Assembly: GCA_028277765.1 (NCBI GenBank)
Contig: JANQFQ010000095.1
Location: forward strand, 113,908 to 177,907
Origin: Desulfobacterales bacterium
GTDB taxonomy: Bacteria; Desulfobacterota; Desulfobacteria; Desulfobacterales; SURF-7
Reading direction: 5' to 3'
Length of the DNA stretch: 64,000 nt
Part shown: piece by piece, positions 1 through 10,416 of the stretch
Layout: every line of letters starts with the position of its first letter
Position numbering within the stretch: the stretch's first letter is position 1
Notes under the pieces: model-generated
What the model saw: only the letters and a program-made list of their open reading frames with translations
What the model was told of the DNA's origin: nothing
Database searches by the model: none
Translations under genes and position numbers: made by a program

Positions 1-303
1 TCTTCCGAGCTTTGAGCTACTGGCCTTTAGTTTGTGCTTGTTCGCGGCAGCCTTATGCCATGCAACTGTTTTAAATGGAGCCCTGGCTTCTTCCGCAGAC
101 ATCGCCGCATTAGCCTCTTTTATTTTTCCTTGCATATCATCAGGCTCGTTATTGAAGAATACAACTATCCCGAAAACAAGCAGCAGGAACCCAAGCCAAA
201 TAGCCCAGTAATCCTCTTTTTTCCATAAGTCTGAAAGCTGACTTTTTGCCACATCAACAACGACTTCATTGCCGGATGGATCAGAATTATTTGAATTATT
301 CAT
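1..303 (-). CDS. Putative sulfate exporter family (YeiH/UPF0324-like) transporter, N-terminal part, truncated by window edge
   Basis: Reverse-strand open frame from ATG at 303 with no stop to the window edge: MNNSNNSDPSGNEVVVDVAKSQLSDLWKKEDYWAIWLGFLLLVFGIVVFFNNEPDDMQG...; the 'LWKKEDYWAIWLGF' start plus TM segment resembles this family. Absent from the ORF track because it runs off the edge. Confidence 0.6.
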   Translation of the reverse strand, partial: MNNSNNSDPSGNEVVVDVAKSQLSDLWKKEDYWAIWLGFLLLVFGIVVFFNNEPDDMQGKIKEANAAMSAEEARAPFKTVAWHKAAANKHKLKASSSKLGR

Positions 304-468
304 GGTGTTCACTGATGCCTTTATGAAAAGTGTTAGATAGTATTCAACCGGATTTGTGGGTTACCGCCATCGCTGTAAATTAATTAAAAAACTGATGTTT
401 TATTGTCAACAAATAAACATTTACAAATGGCTGGTGAGCTTAACGTCTTATGCTTCAGGAGAAGTGTT

Positions 469-915
469 TTACCTTGACAAAACTCCCTTTCTCCTGATTC
501 TAATAATTTTCGGCCGGTATTCATCCTTCTCGGACATTTTATTCCCTGCCTTGCGGACAAATATAAAGGAAAGGCCCAGGAAAAGGAAGCCGAGCACTGG
601 AGAAAGGAAAGAAGGGTTTAGTCCATAATCCGGTGCAAATTTCTGGCCAATAAAGGCACCAATGATAAGGCAGATAATAGGAAAGACATGAATAAGAAAG
701 GACGCTTTTAAAAGAGATCCTGTTTCAAAACGGATGACTACCGTGTCCCCTTCACGGGCGTTAACGGTATTGATTGCCGCCACCTCCATCTCCCTGCCGC
801 CTAATGTACTGCAGGAATCTTTTGAGGCGCACCCAGCACAGGAACTGCTCTTTTTTGTTCTAACCCATGCTGTATCAGCATCTGTTTTTGTGACAGTACC
901 TGTTTCAGTGGCCAT
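469..915 (-). CDS. RseC/MucC-like SoxR-reducing system protein
   Basis: N-terminal Cys cluster (CAGCASKDSC), beta-rich domain, two TM helices; typical RseC layout. Confidence 0.75.
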   Translation of the reverse strand: MATETGTVTKTDADTAWVRTKKSSSCAGCASKDSCSTLGGREMEVAAINTVNAREGDTVVIRFETGSLLKASFLIHVFPIICLIIGAFIGQKFAPDYGLNPSFLSPVLGFLFLGLSFIFVRKAGNKMSEKDEYRPKIIRIRRKGVLSR

Positions 916-1417
916 TAAGGATCTCCGGATTCAATATCAGCTGAATATAATGCTTTATGACCATTCATCCCCCTTTCTTGTTCCCTCCTGCAAGGGGAGG
1001 TAAGAATAAAAGGAAATCTCACTTAATCTTATTTTATGTATCAAACGTTTTTAATAAAAACAAGCTCAGGCTGAACGGCCGGGATTATATTGAAAAAGTT
1101 GTCATCTTCTTGCAACCCTTCTTTTGTTTTCTGGGTTGGTTCATAAAAACAATGTTTCAGATTTATTTTAACAGACAAGGTTTTTCAACACATAAAAGGG
1201 GCTGTAAAACAACTATATTTTTCTTGATTTAGATCCTCCTATAATATATGTTCTGTCCTTGATTTTCAGACAGGTGGCCCCTGCATTTGAGCATCAGCAG
1301 GCATCATCATTATTATCTATCTATTATTATTCATTTTTTAACTCACCTGTTTACAGATAACAACACTCAGACCTGTAAGGTTTTGAGTAGAAAAAAATAG
1401 TAAACGAAGGAGGCATA

Positions 1418-1879
1418 ATGGATGAACGATTAGAAAACATTTTATCGTCCTACAATGGCAACAACAATGAAGTGATCCCGATTTTACAGGCAGTTCAGCA
1501 TGAATTCGGTTACCTTCCGGAGCCTGAGATGAGCGAGGTGGCCAGGTTCACCGGCCTGCCGAAGAGTCGCATCTATGGGGTGGCAACCTTTTTTGAGCAG
1601 TTCAAATTCACCCCGCAGGGTAAAAACCTAGTGGTTGTCTGCAGGGGAACGGCCTGCCATGTCCGCGGCGCCAAGCGCATTCTTGAAGAATTTGAAGAGA
1701 GACTGGACATCAAGGAAGGGGAAACAACTGAAGATTTGGAATACACATTGGGAACCGCCGCTTGTATCGGGTGCTGCGCGTTAGCGCCATGCGTTATGAT
1801 AAATGACGATGTAGAGGCAAAATTGACACCGAAAAAAGTGGCTGATTATTTCAGCAAGGAGACTGCCGATGAAGTTTAG
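1418..1879 (+). CDS. NuoE-like 2Fe-2S thioredoxin-fold subunit of NAD-linked formate dehydrogenase
   Basis: 153 aa with NuoE signature (VCRGTACHVRGA...GTAACIGCCALAPCVMIND); overlaps the next gene. Confidence 0.88.
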   Translation: MDERLENILSSYNGNNNEVIPILQAVQHEFGYLPEPEMSEVARFTGLPKSRIYGVATFFEQFKFTPQGKNLVVVCRGTACHVRGAKRILEEFEERLDIKEGETTEDLEYTLGTAACIGCCALAPCVMINDDVEAKLTPKKVADYFSKETADEV

Positions 1880-3755
1880 TGAAATTAAAAAGCGGGCAGA
1901 TGAGGAATGGAATCAGCTGCAGCAAAGCTCAGATCCGACCATTTTCATCGGAGCCGCGACCTGCGGCCGCTCTGCCGGCGCTTTAAAGACAAAGAAAACG
2001 TTCGAGGAGGAACTTGGACAAAGGGGAATCAGCGCGAATATCGTTGAGGTGGGCTGCCTCGGTCCATGCTGGGCCGAACCGCTGATCAGTATTCAGAAAC
2101 CCGGCGGCCCTAATGTTTTTTATAAAAACGTTACACCCAAAAAAGCGACCGAACTGGTTGAAAAATTTATTGCAGGAGATGATCCTTTGCCTGACAGCGC
2201 CCTGGGTCTTGTGGGAGACAAGGGGAAATACGACATTCCCGTGCTGTGGGACCTCCCTAGTTTCAAGTCCCAGCAAAGAATACTTTTCCGGAACTTTGGA
2301 TTTATAGACCCCACCAACATCAATCATTACATTGCCAATGACGGCTACAGCGGCCTTGAAAAGGCCCTCTCCATGAAACAGACCGACGTGATCGAGGAGC
2401 TAAAAACATCCGGTCTGCGGGGAAGGGGCGGCGGCGGTTTTCCCGCGGGTCGCAAATGGGAAGCCGGGTTCCAGGCCAAGGAAAAAGAAAAATATGTTGT
2501 CTGCAACGCTGATGAAGGCGACCCTGGCGCGTTTATGGACCGCTCCGTGCTGGAAGGAGAGCCCCATTCTGTTCTGGAGGGGATGATTATCGCCGGATAC
2601 ACCATTGGCGCGCAAAAAGGGTATATTTACGTAAGGGCCGAATATCCCCTGGCAGTTAGACGGCTTCAGGACGCCATCCAGAAGGCAACGGACATGGGGC
2701 TGCTTGGAAAAAACATCCTGGGCACCGGGTTCGATTTTGAGATCGAGCTTTTTCAGGGCGCAGGCGCGTTTGTATGCGGTGAATCAACCGCCCTGACCCT
2801 CTCAATGGAAGGCAAAAGAGGCATGCCCAAAGCGTCCCCAAGACCAAGAACAACCGAGGAGGGCCTTTTTGACAAGCCCACACTGCTTAACAATGTAAAA
2901 ACCTTTTCGTACGTCCCCCAGATTATCAATAAGGGTGGCGCGTGGCTGGCGGAAATCGGCACTAAAGACAGCAAGGGAACAGCGGTATTCGCGCTCACAG
3001 GCATGGTAAACAATTGCGGTCTGATCGAGGTCCCCATGGGACTCACCATCCGGGAAATCATTTACGAAATCGGCGGCGGCATTACCGATGACAAGACATT
3101 TAAGGCCGTCCAAACCGGCGGGCCCTCAGGCGGCTGCCTACCCGAAGAGTTCCTGGATACCCCGGTTGACTATGACTCATTGACAGCCGCGGGCTCCATG
3201 ATGGGTTCCGGCGGCATGGTGATCATGGATGAGACCACATGTATGGTGGATGTTGCCCGTTATTTTCTTGATTTTACACAAAAGGAATCATGCGGCCAGT
3301 GCACTCTCTGCAAACTCGGCACCAAGCAGATGCTGAACATTCTGGAAGATATTGTTGACGGAAAGGGGCAGCCAAAAGATGTGAATATACTTCTTGAAAT
3401 CGGTGAAGCGGTCAATGGCGGTTCGCTTTGCGGCCTTGGGCAGAGTGCTGCTAATCCTGTACTGACCACGATTAAATATTTTCGGCCGGAATATGAGGAG
3501 CATATCGACAAGAAGCGCTGCCCGGCCCTGGCATGCAAAGCCTTGGTTTCATACCGCATCGATGAAGAAAAGTGCAAGGGCTGCACCATGTGCGTCAAGG
3601 CCTGCCCGGTTGAGGCCATTACCGGAGAGAAGAAAGAGGTGCACATGATTGACCAGTCCAAATGTATTCAGTGCGGTATGTGCATGGAAAAATGTCCGAA
3701 GAAATTTAAAGCGGTGGAATGCTTACCTGGACGTTTAAATGAAGGAGGTAAATAG
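1869..3755 (+). CDS. NuoF-like NADH/FMN-binding flavoprotein subunit with C-terminal 2[4Fe-4S] ferredoxin domain
   Basis: SGLRGRGGGGFPAGRKWE, ESCGQCTLCKLGTKQML, then CKGCTMCVKACP / CIQCGMCMEKCP. Confidence 0.9.
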   Translation: MKFSEIKKRADEEWNQLQQSSDPTIFIGAATCGRSAGALKTKKTFEEELGQRGISANIVEVGCLGPCWAEPLISIQKPGGPNVFYKNVTPKKATELVEKFIAGDDPLPDSALGLVGDKGKYDIPVLWDLPSFKSQQRILFRNFGFIDPTNINHYIANDGYSGLEKALSMKQTDVIEELKTSGLRGRGGGGFPAGRKWEAGFQAKEKEKYVVCNADEGDPGAFMDRSVLEGEPHSVLEGMIIAGYTIGAQKGYIYVRAEYPLAVRRLQDAIQKATDMGLLGKNILGTGFDFEIELFQGAGAFVCGESTALTLSMEGKRGMPKASPRPRTTEEGLFDKPTLLNNVKTFSYVPQIINKGGAWLAEIGTKDSKGTAVFALTGMVNNCGLIEVPMGLTIREIIYEIGGGITDDKTFKAVQTGGPSGGCLPEEFLDTPVDYDSLTAAGSMMGSGGMVIMDETTCMVDVARYFLDFTQKESCGQCTLCKLGTKQMLNILEDIVDGKGQPKDVNILLEIGEAVNGGSLCGLGQSAANPVLTTIKYFRPEYEEHIDKKRCPALACKALVSYRIDEEKCKGCTMCVKACPVEAITGEKKEVHMIDQSKCIQCGMCMEKCPKKFKAVECLPGRLNEGGK

Positions 3756-6433
3756 TGGCTGACAAAGTACAACTCACAATAAACGGCCTGTCGGTTACAG
3801 CCGACAAAGGCATGACTATACTGGAGGCGGCACTCAGGAAAGGAATTTACATCCCGCACCTGTGCCATCATCGTGACCTGGATCCGGTGGGCGCTTGCCG
3901 TCTCTGCCTGGTTGAAATCGCCGGTAAATGGACCAAAATAGCGATTTCCTGTAAAACAGAGGTTACGGAAGGAATGGTTGTCCGTACCGAAACCCCTGAA
4001 ATCAATGAAATGAGACAGGTCGCCGTGGAGCTGCTGATCGCAGACCATGACACAGACTGTCTTAAGTGCGCGAGGAACACCCAGTGCCAGCTTCAGCGTG
4101 TGGCCGATCATGTAGGCGTTGATACCGAGCGGCTGGCAAGGCTCAGGGAAAGGGAAGAAAAACAGCCCATTGACGATTCCAACCCGTTTTTTAACTTTGA
4201 TCCCAACCGCTGCGTACTATGCGGCATATGCGTGCGCACCTGCGACGAGATTTTAAACATTCACGCCATTGATTTCGCTTTCCGCGGACTTAAAACAAAA
4301 ATAGCCGGTTTTGGAGACAAATCCCGGTTAGAGGCTGATTGTGAATCTTGCGGTGAATGCATTGTAAGATGCCCGGTGGGCGCGTTAACAGAAAAAGACT
4401 ATAAGAAACCGACCCATTATGTAAAATCTGTCTGTTCTTTCTGCGGCTGCGGCTGCGGAATGAGGCTGGGTGTTCGCCACGATCAGATCGTCAGCGTCAA
4501 GGGCGACATAAGCAGCCCGGCCAACAGGGGCAGGCTCTGTGTAAAGGGCCGCTACGGCTTCAGGTTTGTTAACAGTGACGAACGCCTGACCTCACCCCTG
4601 ATTAAAAAGGACGGCAAGTTTGTCGAAGCGGACTGGGACGAAGCCCTAGACCTTGTTGCTGACAATTTTTCAAAGAATAAAGGCGAAAAGTTTGCCGCCA
4701 TTGCGTCAGCCAAGGCCACAACCGAGGACAACTATGTCCTGCAGAAATTTACAAGGGCGGTGATGGGTACCAACAACATTGATCACTGCGCCCGTCTCTG
4801 ACATGCCCCCACAGTGGCCGGTCTGGCCACCTCTCTGGGCAGCGGAGCAATGACAAACGCGATCGATGAACTTGGCGGCGCCGCATCCATTCTGGCCATA
4901 GGCACAAACACAACCGCCACCCATCCCATTATAGCGCTCAAGGTTAAGGACGCGGTGAAAAGCGGCGCGAAACTGATTGTTGCCAATCCAAAAGAGATTG
5001 ACCTCTGCCAGTTCGCGGATGTCTTTCTCAGGCACAAACCCGGCACAGACGTTCCCCTGCTCATGGGAATGTCGAAGGTGATCCTGGATGAAGGGCTGGA
5101 AGACAAAGACTTTATCGCAAGCAGGTGTGAGGATTTTGACGCTTTTAAAGAATCCCTTGCCGCGTTTGATCTGGATACAGTGGAAAAGATTACCGGTGTG
5201 CCCCAGGACAAGATTGTCGAGGCCGCGAAAATCTACGCTGAACAGTCACCAGCTTCAATCATATACTGCATGGGCATTACCCAGCATGTTCACGGTACAG
5301 ATAACGTGCTGGCCATCAGCAACCTGGCCCTGCTCACTGGCAATTTAGGCAAAGAATCCGCCGGCGTGAACCCCCTCAGGGGACAGAACAATGTTCAGGG
5401 CGCCTGCGATATGGGCTCTTTACCGAATGTTTATCCCGGGTACCAGGCTGTTACTGTTCCTGATAACAAAGCGAAATTTGAAAAAGCATGGGGAGTTGAA
5501 CTGAGCGACCAGGCGGGCCTGACCCACACAAGGATATTTGACGCCTGTCATGACGGCAACATCAAATCCCTCTATCTGGTGGGTGAAAACCCTGTACTGA
5601 GCGAAGCGGACGCCGGTCATGCCACAGACTGCCTTAAGAAAACGGATTTTCTGGTTGTTCAGGATATCTTTCTGAACGAAACCGCGGAGCTGGCGGACGT
5701 GGTTCTCCCGGCAACAACTTTCGCGGAAAAAGACGGTACATTTACCAACACGGAGCGGAGGGTCCAGCGAGTACGCAAGGCCATTGAGCCTGTGGGCAAC
5801 TCTAAGCCTGACTGGTGGATCACCTGTGAACTGGCCAAGCGCCTTGAAGCCAAAGGATTTGATTTTGAAGGTCCGGAAGCGATCATGGATGAAATCGCCT
5901 CAGTGACACCTTCCTACAGCGGTATCTCTTACGCCAGGCTGGAAAAAGGCACCTTGCAGTGGCCCTGCCCCGCAGATGATCACCCGGGCACGCCGTTCCT
6001 GCATGGTGAAAAGTTCGGCACAGACACCGGCAAAGGGAAATTCAAACCCCTGGAATACAGGAAACCGGGCGAAGATATAGACAGTGAATATCCCCTGATC
6101 CTGACAACCGACCGGAGCCTGTATCATTACCACAGCACCATGACACGCAGGGTTTACGGGCTTAATGTCCTGGACAAGGAAGAACTGTTGAATATCCATC
6201 CGCAGGATGCTTCAGGACTGGGTGTTGAGGACGGCCAGATGGTCAAGGTCGCCTCCAGGCGCGGTGTGGTGGAAGTAAAGGCAAAAGTTACAGACAACTG
6301 TCCCGAGGGAACAGTGTCAATGACCTTTCACTTTTCCGAAACCCCGACAAACCTGCTCACCTGCTGTGAACTGGATCCGGTGTCAAGTACCCCGGGGACA
6401 AAGGTTTGCGCGGTTCGAGTGGAAAATTTATAA
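3755..6433 (+). CDS. Formate dehydrogenase catalytic subunit, molybdopterin/W type, selenoprotein; Sec encoded by TGA at 4799-4801
   Basis: GTG start; N-terminal 2Fe-2S and 4Fe-4S domains, then NNIDHCARL-(TGA)-HAPTVAGLATSLGSGAMTNAI matching the FdhF active-site context; the following frame (track ORF 4814..6433) continues the same molybdopterin oxidoreductase to C-terminal FHFSETPTNLLT. Confidence 0.93.
4802..4830 (+). promoter_or_regulatory. Bacterial SECIS-like hairpin downstream of UGA(Sec)
   Basis: GTGGCC (4814-4819) - loop GGTCT (4820-4824) - GGCCAC (4825-4830): perfect 6-bp stem, with the GGTCT loop 18 nt after the TGA. Confidence 0.88.
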
Positions 6434-6458
6434 ACTAGACTATATATATTAAAGGTAT

Positions 6459-6497
6459 AGGGGTCAGGTCCGTTTAAGGCCTGGCCCCTGTTTTTTT
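6459..6497 (+). terminator. Rho-independent terminator after formate dehydrogenase operon
   Basis: AGGGGTCAGG...CCTGGCCCCT stem (one G-U pair) followed by TTTTTTT. Confidence 0.75.
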
Positions 6498-6576
6498 AAA
6501 GCTATTTATTATTTTAGTCGATCCTGAAAAACCCGTTTATGAAGCACTGGATTAAAAATATTGAAAAAGGAGCCGT

Positions 6577-7401
6577 ATGAATCAGCTAAAGCAAATGGCT
6601 TTAGAAGCAATCGAATTTCTTCAAAAGGAATCAAGGTCAATTCCTGAAATCGGCATTTTGACCGGGACTGGACTGGGACGCTGTCTGGAATCTGTTAACA
6701 CTTCGGCGGAAATTCCTTACCGTGAGATCCCGAATTTTCCGGTTTCAACAGTTGAGAGTCATTCCGGCAAACTTTTTTTCGGTATCGCACAGAGCACTAA
6801 TATCATTGCCATGCAGGGGAGAGTTCACCTTTATGAAGGGTATTCTCCTGAAGAAGTGACCTTTCCGATCCGGGTAATGCAGGAACTTGGTGTAAAAAAC
6901 CTGATTGTTACAAACGCTTCAGGCGGGCTTAACCCGGATTTTAATCCGGGCGATATAATGATCATTTCTGACCACATAAACCTGACAGGATCCAACCCTC
7001 TTACAGGACCCAATGAAGAAAGCTGGGGAATCAGGTTTCCCGACATGACCGGTGCTTATGATAAAGGCCTTACCGGCAAAGCTGAAACAGTAGGTGCATC
7101 TGGAGGTATTGCCCTGAAGAAAGGGGTATATGCAGGCCTTTTGGGACCATCTCTTGAAACACCTGCTGAAGTCAGGTTTATAAGAAAAATCGGTGCTGAC
7201 GCCGTCGGTTTTTCAACAGTTCACGAGGTCATCACAGCTATTCACGCGGGCATTAAGGTGCTTGGTCTCTCGGTTATAACAAATGTGCATGACCCGAACA
7301 ATCCAAGTCCGACAACCCTTGAAGAGGTCATTGCTGTTACCGAAAAGGTGGCTCCGAATCTGGAAAAAATTATTACCGGTGTATTCAAGCAGTTTTCCTG
7401 A
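6577..7401 (+). CDS. Purine-nucleoside phosphorylase
   Basis: PNP family motifs: ILTGTGLGR, MQGRVHLYEGYSPEEVTFPIRVM, VTNASGGLNPDFNPGDIMIISDHINLTG. Confidence 0.92.
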   Translation: MNQLKQMALEAIEFLQKESRSIPEIGILTGTGLGRCLESVNTSAEIPYREIPNFPVSTVESHSGKLFFGIAQSTNIIAMQGRVHLYEGYSPEEVTFPIRVMQELGVKNLIVTNASGGLNPDFNPGDIMIISDHINLTGSNPLTGPNEESWGIRFPDMTGAYDKGLTGKAETVGASGGIALKKGVYAGLLGPSLETPAEVRFIRKIGADAVGFSTVHEVITAIHAGIKVLGLSVITNVHDPNNPSPTTLEEVIAVTEKVAPNLEKIITGVFKQFS

Positions 7402-7585
7402 CATCAAATGCCACTAAGAATGGAACGAGAAGCTTGTTGCAAGGATCTAAAAATTATTGTAATCTTTCAAATTTAGTATCCAGAATCTGAAAAGTTAAAA
7501 CCGCTTTTAACATTTATTTTAGATTTGTTGCTCCATTCCCCTCGTCGGAGAATGTTGATATTCGTACTTCGGATTTGATTTACCT

Positions 7586-8539
7586 ATGCGTGCCTTAACA
7601 TTCGATAAAAGACTCCGTTTTGTCATGGACCGACCCGTTCCTGAGCCTTTACCCGGCTGGGCTCTTATCCGTGTTCAACTCGCCGGTATCTGTAAAACCG
7701 ATCTTGAAATCATGAAAGGTTACATGGGGTTTCAGGGGATCCTGGGACATGAGTTTGTCGGAACCGTGGAAGCATGTGATGATTCGGCCTGGGCAGGTAA
7801 AAGGGTGGCCGGAGAGATAAATGCTGCCTGCGGTGAATGCGAACTTTGTAGGAACGGTCTGGGACGTCACTGCCCTGTCCGCAGTGTACTTGGCATCCAG
7901 GGGCTTGACGGTTGTATGGCTGATTATTGTATACTCCCCTCGGAAAATCTTATCAAAATACCCGAAACCATGTCAGATGATATGGCTGTGTTCATTGAAC
8001 CGCTTTCCGCAGCATGTGAGATTCTGGAACAGATCCATGTTACTGGTAACGAACGAGCCATTGTTCTTGGAGACGGACGGATCGGAATTCTGTGCGCATG
8101 GGTACTGTCCACGGCACTTTCAAATGTAACACTTGTCGGCAAACATGCTGACAAACTTGATTTGGCCAGGTGGAACAGCCTTAAAACACACCTTCATTCT
8201 GAGCAGATTGAACCTGGAGTGGATATTGTTGTGGATGCCACGGGCTCGGCGAACGGTCTTGCTGAAGCGATCGCCATGTGTCGACCAAGGGGCACAATCA
8301 TACTTAAAACAACTATCGCGTCACAAGTACAAATCGATTTCGCCCCGGTTGTAATCAATGAACTAACGGTTATTGGTTCACGATGCGGAAAGTTTATAGA
8401 TGGGATTAATCTTCTCAAATCTTATCCAGATATACCCCTGGAAAAATTAATTTCAGCCAGATATCCGATTGAACAGGCCATTACTGCTGTTGCCAGAGCA
8501 CAGCAAAAAGATTCAATAAAAGTATTGATTGATCTATAA
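7586..8539 (+). CDS. Zinc-dependent alcohol dehydrogenase-like MDR family protein
   Basis: GHEFVGTVE, structural Cys set CGECELCRNGLGRHC, Rossmann segment VLGDGRIG. Confidence 0.85.
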   Translation: MRALTFDKRLRFVMDRPVPEPLPGWALIRVQLAGICKTDLEIMKGYMGFQGILGHEFVGTVEACDDSAWAGKRVAGEINAACGECELCRNGLGRHCPVRSVLGIQGLDGCMADYCILPSENLIKIPETMSDDMAVFIEPLSAACEILEQIHVTGNERAIVLGDGRIGILCAWVLSTALSNVTLVGKHADKLDLARWNSLKTHLHSEQIEPGVDIVVDATGSANGLAEAIAMCRPRGTIILKTTIASQVQIDFAPVVINELTVIGSRCGKFIDGINLLKSYPDIPLEKLISARYPIEQAITAVARAQQKDSIKVLIDL

Positions 8540-8541
8540 AA

Positions 8542-9486
8542 TTATTTAAAATTATTTTTTTTTATGTGGACTGCCCGCCCCCGCTGCGGCCTGTAATGGA
8601 TAACCACAATACCGGCAGAAATAAGTGCCAAGGCGACCAGGATAAACTTTGTTACCGGTTCATTCAGAAGAAGTCCAGCAAACAGAACTCCCGCCACAGG
8701 CATTAAAAAGATAAAAGAATGCAGGGCTGTGGCGCCATAAAGACGGATCAGATACGCCCACGCGACATAGCTGAATGCAGCGGTTATAACAGACTGGTAA
8801 AGCATAGCGCATACAATTCTTAAATTCACCATTTTTATCATTGTGTCATCCAGAAAAAAACCCTCCATAAAAAAAAAGGGGGTAGCTATTAACATAGGGT
8901 AAAGAACCAGATGAAACGGCTGGAAATCATCAATAATGATTTTTGAATAAACAGATGCCGCTCCCCACACAACCGCTGTCCCGGCAATCATAAAATCACC
9001 AGCCTGGATTTCAGACAAAAGCCCGCCATTGCCCAGGAAGACAAAAACAACTCCCGTGAATCCCATGCAGATACCGACGGCTTTTTTCTTTGTTATTCTG
9101 TCCGTGGAGATAAAAAAATGGGCGAAAAGCAAAACAAAAAAAGGTTGGGTATTGATAAGGAGTGCCCCTCTTGAGGCATGGGTCCAGCTCAGGCCAAGAT
9201 GAAAAAGAGATAGCTGAACAATAAACATAAAACCGAGGATGAACACATGACGCTTTTGCCCGGGCTTTAACTTAAATGGCCGTTGTGTTGTAAGAGCCCA
9301 TAAAGCGATTGTGACAGCAGCAATGGAAAACCGCAGACCCGCGGTAGTGAAAGGGCCTAATCCATCATATGTAATCTTGACAGCCACAACACTCGTGCCC
9401 ATGATGATAGTAATCAAAGCAGCAGCCAAAGCGCCTGATACTGAAAGCGTTCTGGAGGCAGGAGTATTTTTTTTCTGCTTTATCAC
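8542..9486 (-). CDS. EamA/DMT family transporter
   Basis: About 10 hydrophobic segments with two EamA-like repeats. Confidence 0.85.
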   Translation of the reverse strand: MIKQKKNTPASRTLSVSGALAAALITIIMGTSVVAVKITYDGLGPFTTAGLRFSIAAVTIALWALTTQRPFKLKPGQKRHVFILGFMFIVQLSLFHLGLSWTHASRGALLINTQPFFVLLFAHFFISTDRITKKKAVGICMGFTGVVFVFLGNGGLLSEIQAGDFMIAGTAVVWGAASVYSKIIIDDFQPFHLVLYPMLIATPFFFMEGFFLDDTMIKMVNLRIVCAMLYQSVITAAFSYVAWAYLIRLYGATALHSFIFLMPVAGVLFAGLLLNEPVTKFILVALALISAGIVVIHYRPQRGRAVHIKKNNFK

Positions 9487-9543
9487 GCTGTCTATGAATT
9501 AAAAACCTTGTTCCAAAGGTAGGATGTTGAATGATAATGACAA

Positions 9544-10416
9544 TTAAAAAGTAAAAACGTCGCGGTCTTTATACTTGATCTTAAATTTTTTAATTCTTTT
9601 ATTATGTTCCTTAATTTTATTGTTATGCTGATCCATTTTTTTTGCGTATTCCCGCCTCTCATCATCTGTGTTCACTTGATCTTTTTCTTTCTTAAGCTCT
9701 TCAAGCTCTTCATCAAGAAGTTTTGATGCCTCCTGTATTAGCTCTAATTCAGCTTCAAAATCACCGGTGTTTTCGCTTTCCTCGTCTAAAGAATCATCCT
9801 CCCCGTATAAATCTTGCTGCATTTCAAGTGCATCATAACCATCTAAAGGCTCTGAACTCTCTTCTTCTGTGCCAGCTTCGCTATTCTCTACATCGGCTGA
9901 TGTGTCTATACTGGTTTTCATGGCTGTCTCTTTTTCAGCATCATTCCCCATAAATATATATATGGCAATTGCAACAATCAGCACAACGGCAGCGACTACA
10001 GCGATATCAAAATATTTGGATTTCTTTTTTTCATCTAAAACAGGGACTTTGACTGTTTCCTCTGGATCATACTCTTTTGGTTTGGACTTAAACTTTGCGA
10101 AAATAATACCGCATTGGACGCATTCTGAACTCTCTTTTTCGATTCTACTGCCGCATCCAGGACATTCAATCCGCATATCTTCAGGCATATCAGCAAAATC
10201 ACATTCTATCCCGTTTGCCCAAACATCTTCCCAGTCTGAATCAATGAACTCTACCCAGTCATCCGAATCATCCCAGACAGTTTCACCATGGTAACTGAGC
10301 CCTCTTCGTCCATCTTGAAACTTTATCGCTGTTGTTTCAAAATTATGACCTTTTAACTGCAGTTTTTTTACTTTCCCCCCAGGCATATTTATATCCTCTA
10401 TTTTAAAAAGTTCCAA
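9544..10416 (-). CDS. Zinc-ribbon, single-TM, coiled-coil hypothetical protein
   Basis: CPGCGSRIEKESSECVQCGIIFAKFKSK, TM segment (YFDIAVVAAVVLIVAIAIYIFM), then a charged helix. Confidence 0.6.
   Translation of the reverse strand: MELFKIEDINMPGGKVKKLQLKGHNFETTAIKFQDGRRGLSYHGETVWDDSDDWVEFIDSDWEDVWANGIECDFADMPEDMRIECPGCGSRIEKESSECVQCGIIFAKFKSKPKEYDPEETVKVPVLDEKKKSKYFDIAVVAAVVLIVAIAIYIFMGNDAEKETAMKTSIDTSADVENSEAGTEEESSEPLDGYDALEMQQDLYGEDDSLDEESENTGDFEAELELIQEASKLLDEELEELKKEKDQVNTDDERREYAKKMDQHNNKIKEHNKRIKKFKIKYKDRDVFTF

Noticed and set aside
1983-3661. Many antisense ORFs of 60-150 aa opposite the nuoF-like gene (and similar ones opposite parC, kamD, rnj, ftsK and aspS)
   Set aside because: They lie wholly opposite strongly supported CDSs, show low-complexity or biased composition, and match no recognised family.
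4814-6433. Track ORF 4814..6433 as a separate molybdopterin oxidoreductase gene
   Set aside because: It is the C-terminal part of the selenoprotein starting at 3755; its first Met-like codon lies inside the SECIS hairpin.
1869-6433. Respiratory complex I fragment (nuoEFG)
   Set aside because: No other nuo genes, and the third subunit contains the formate dehydrogenase Sec active site rather than NuoG-type sequence.
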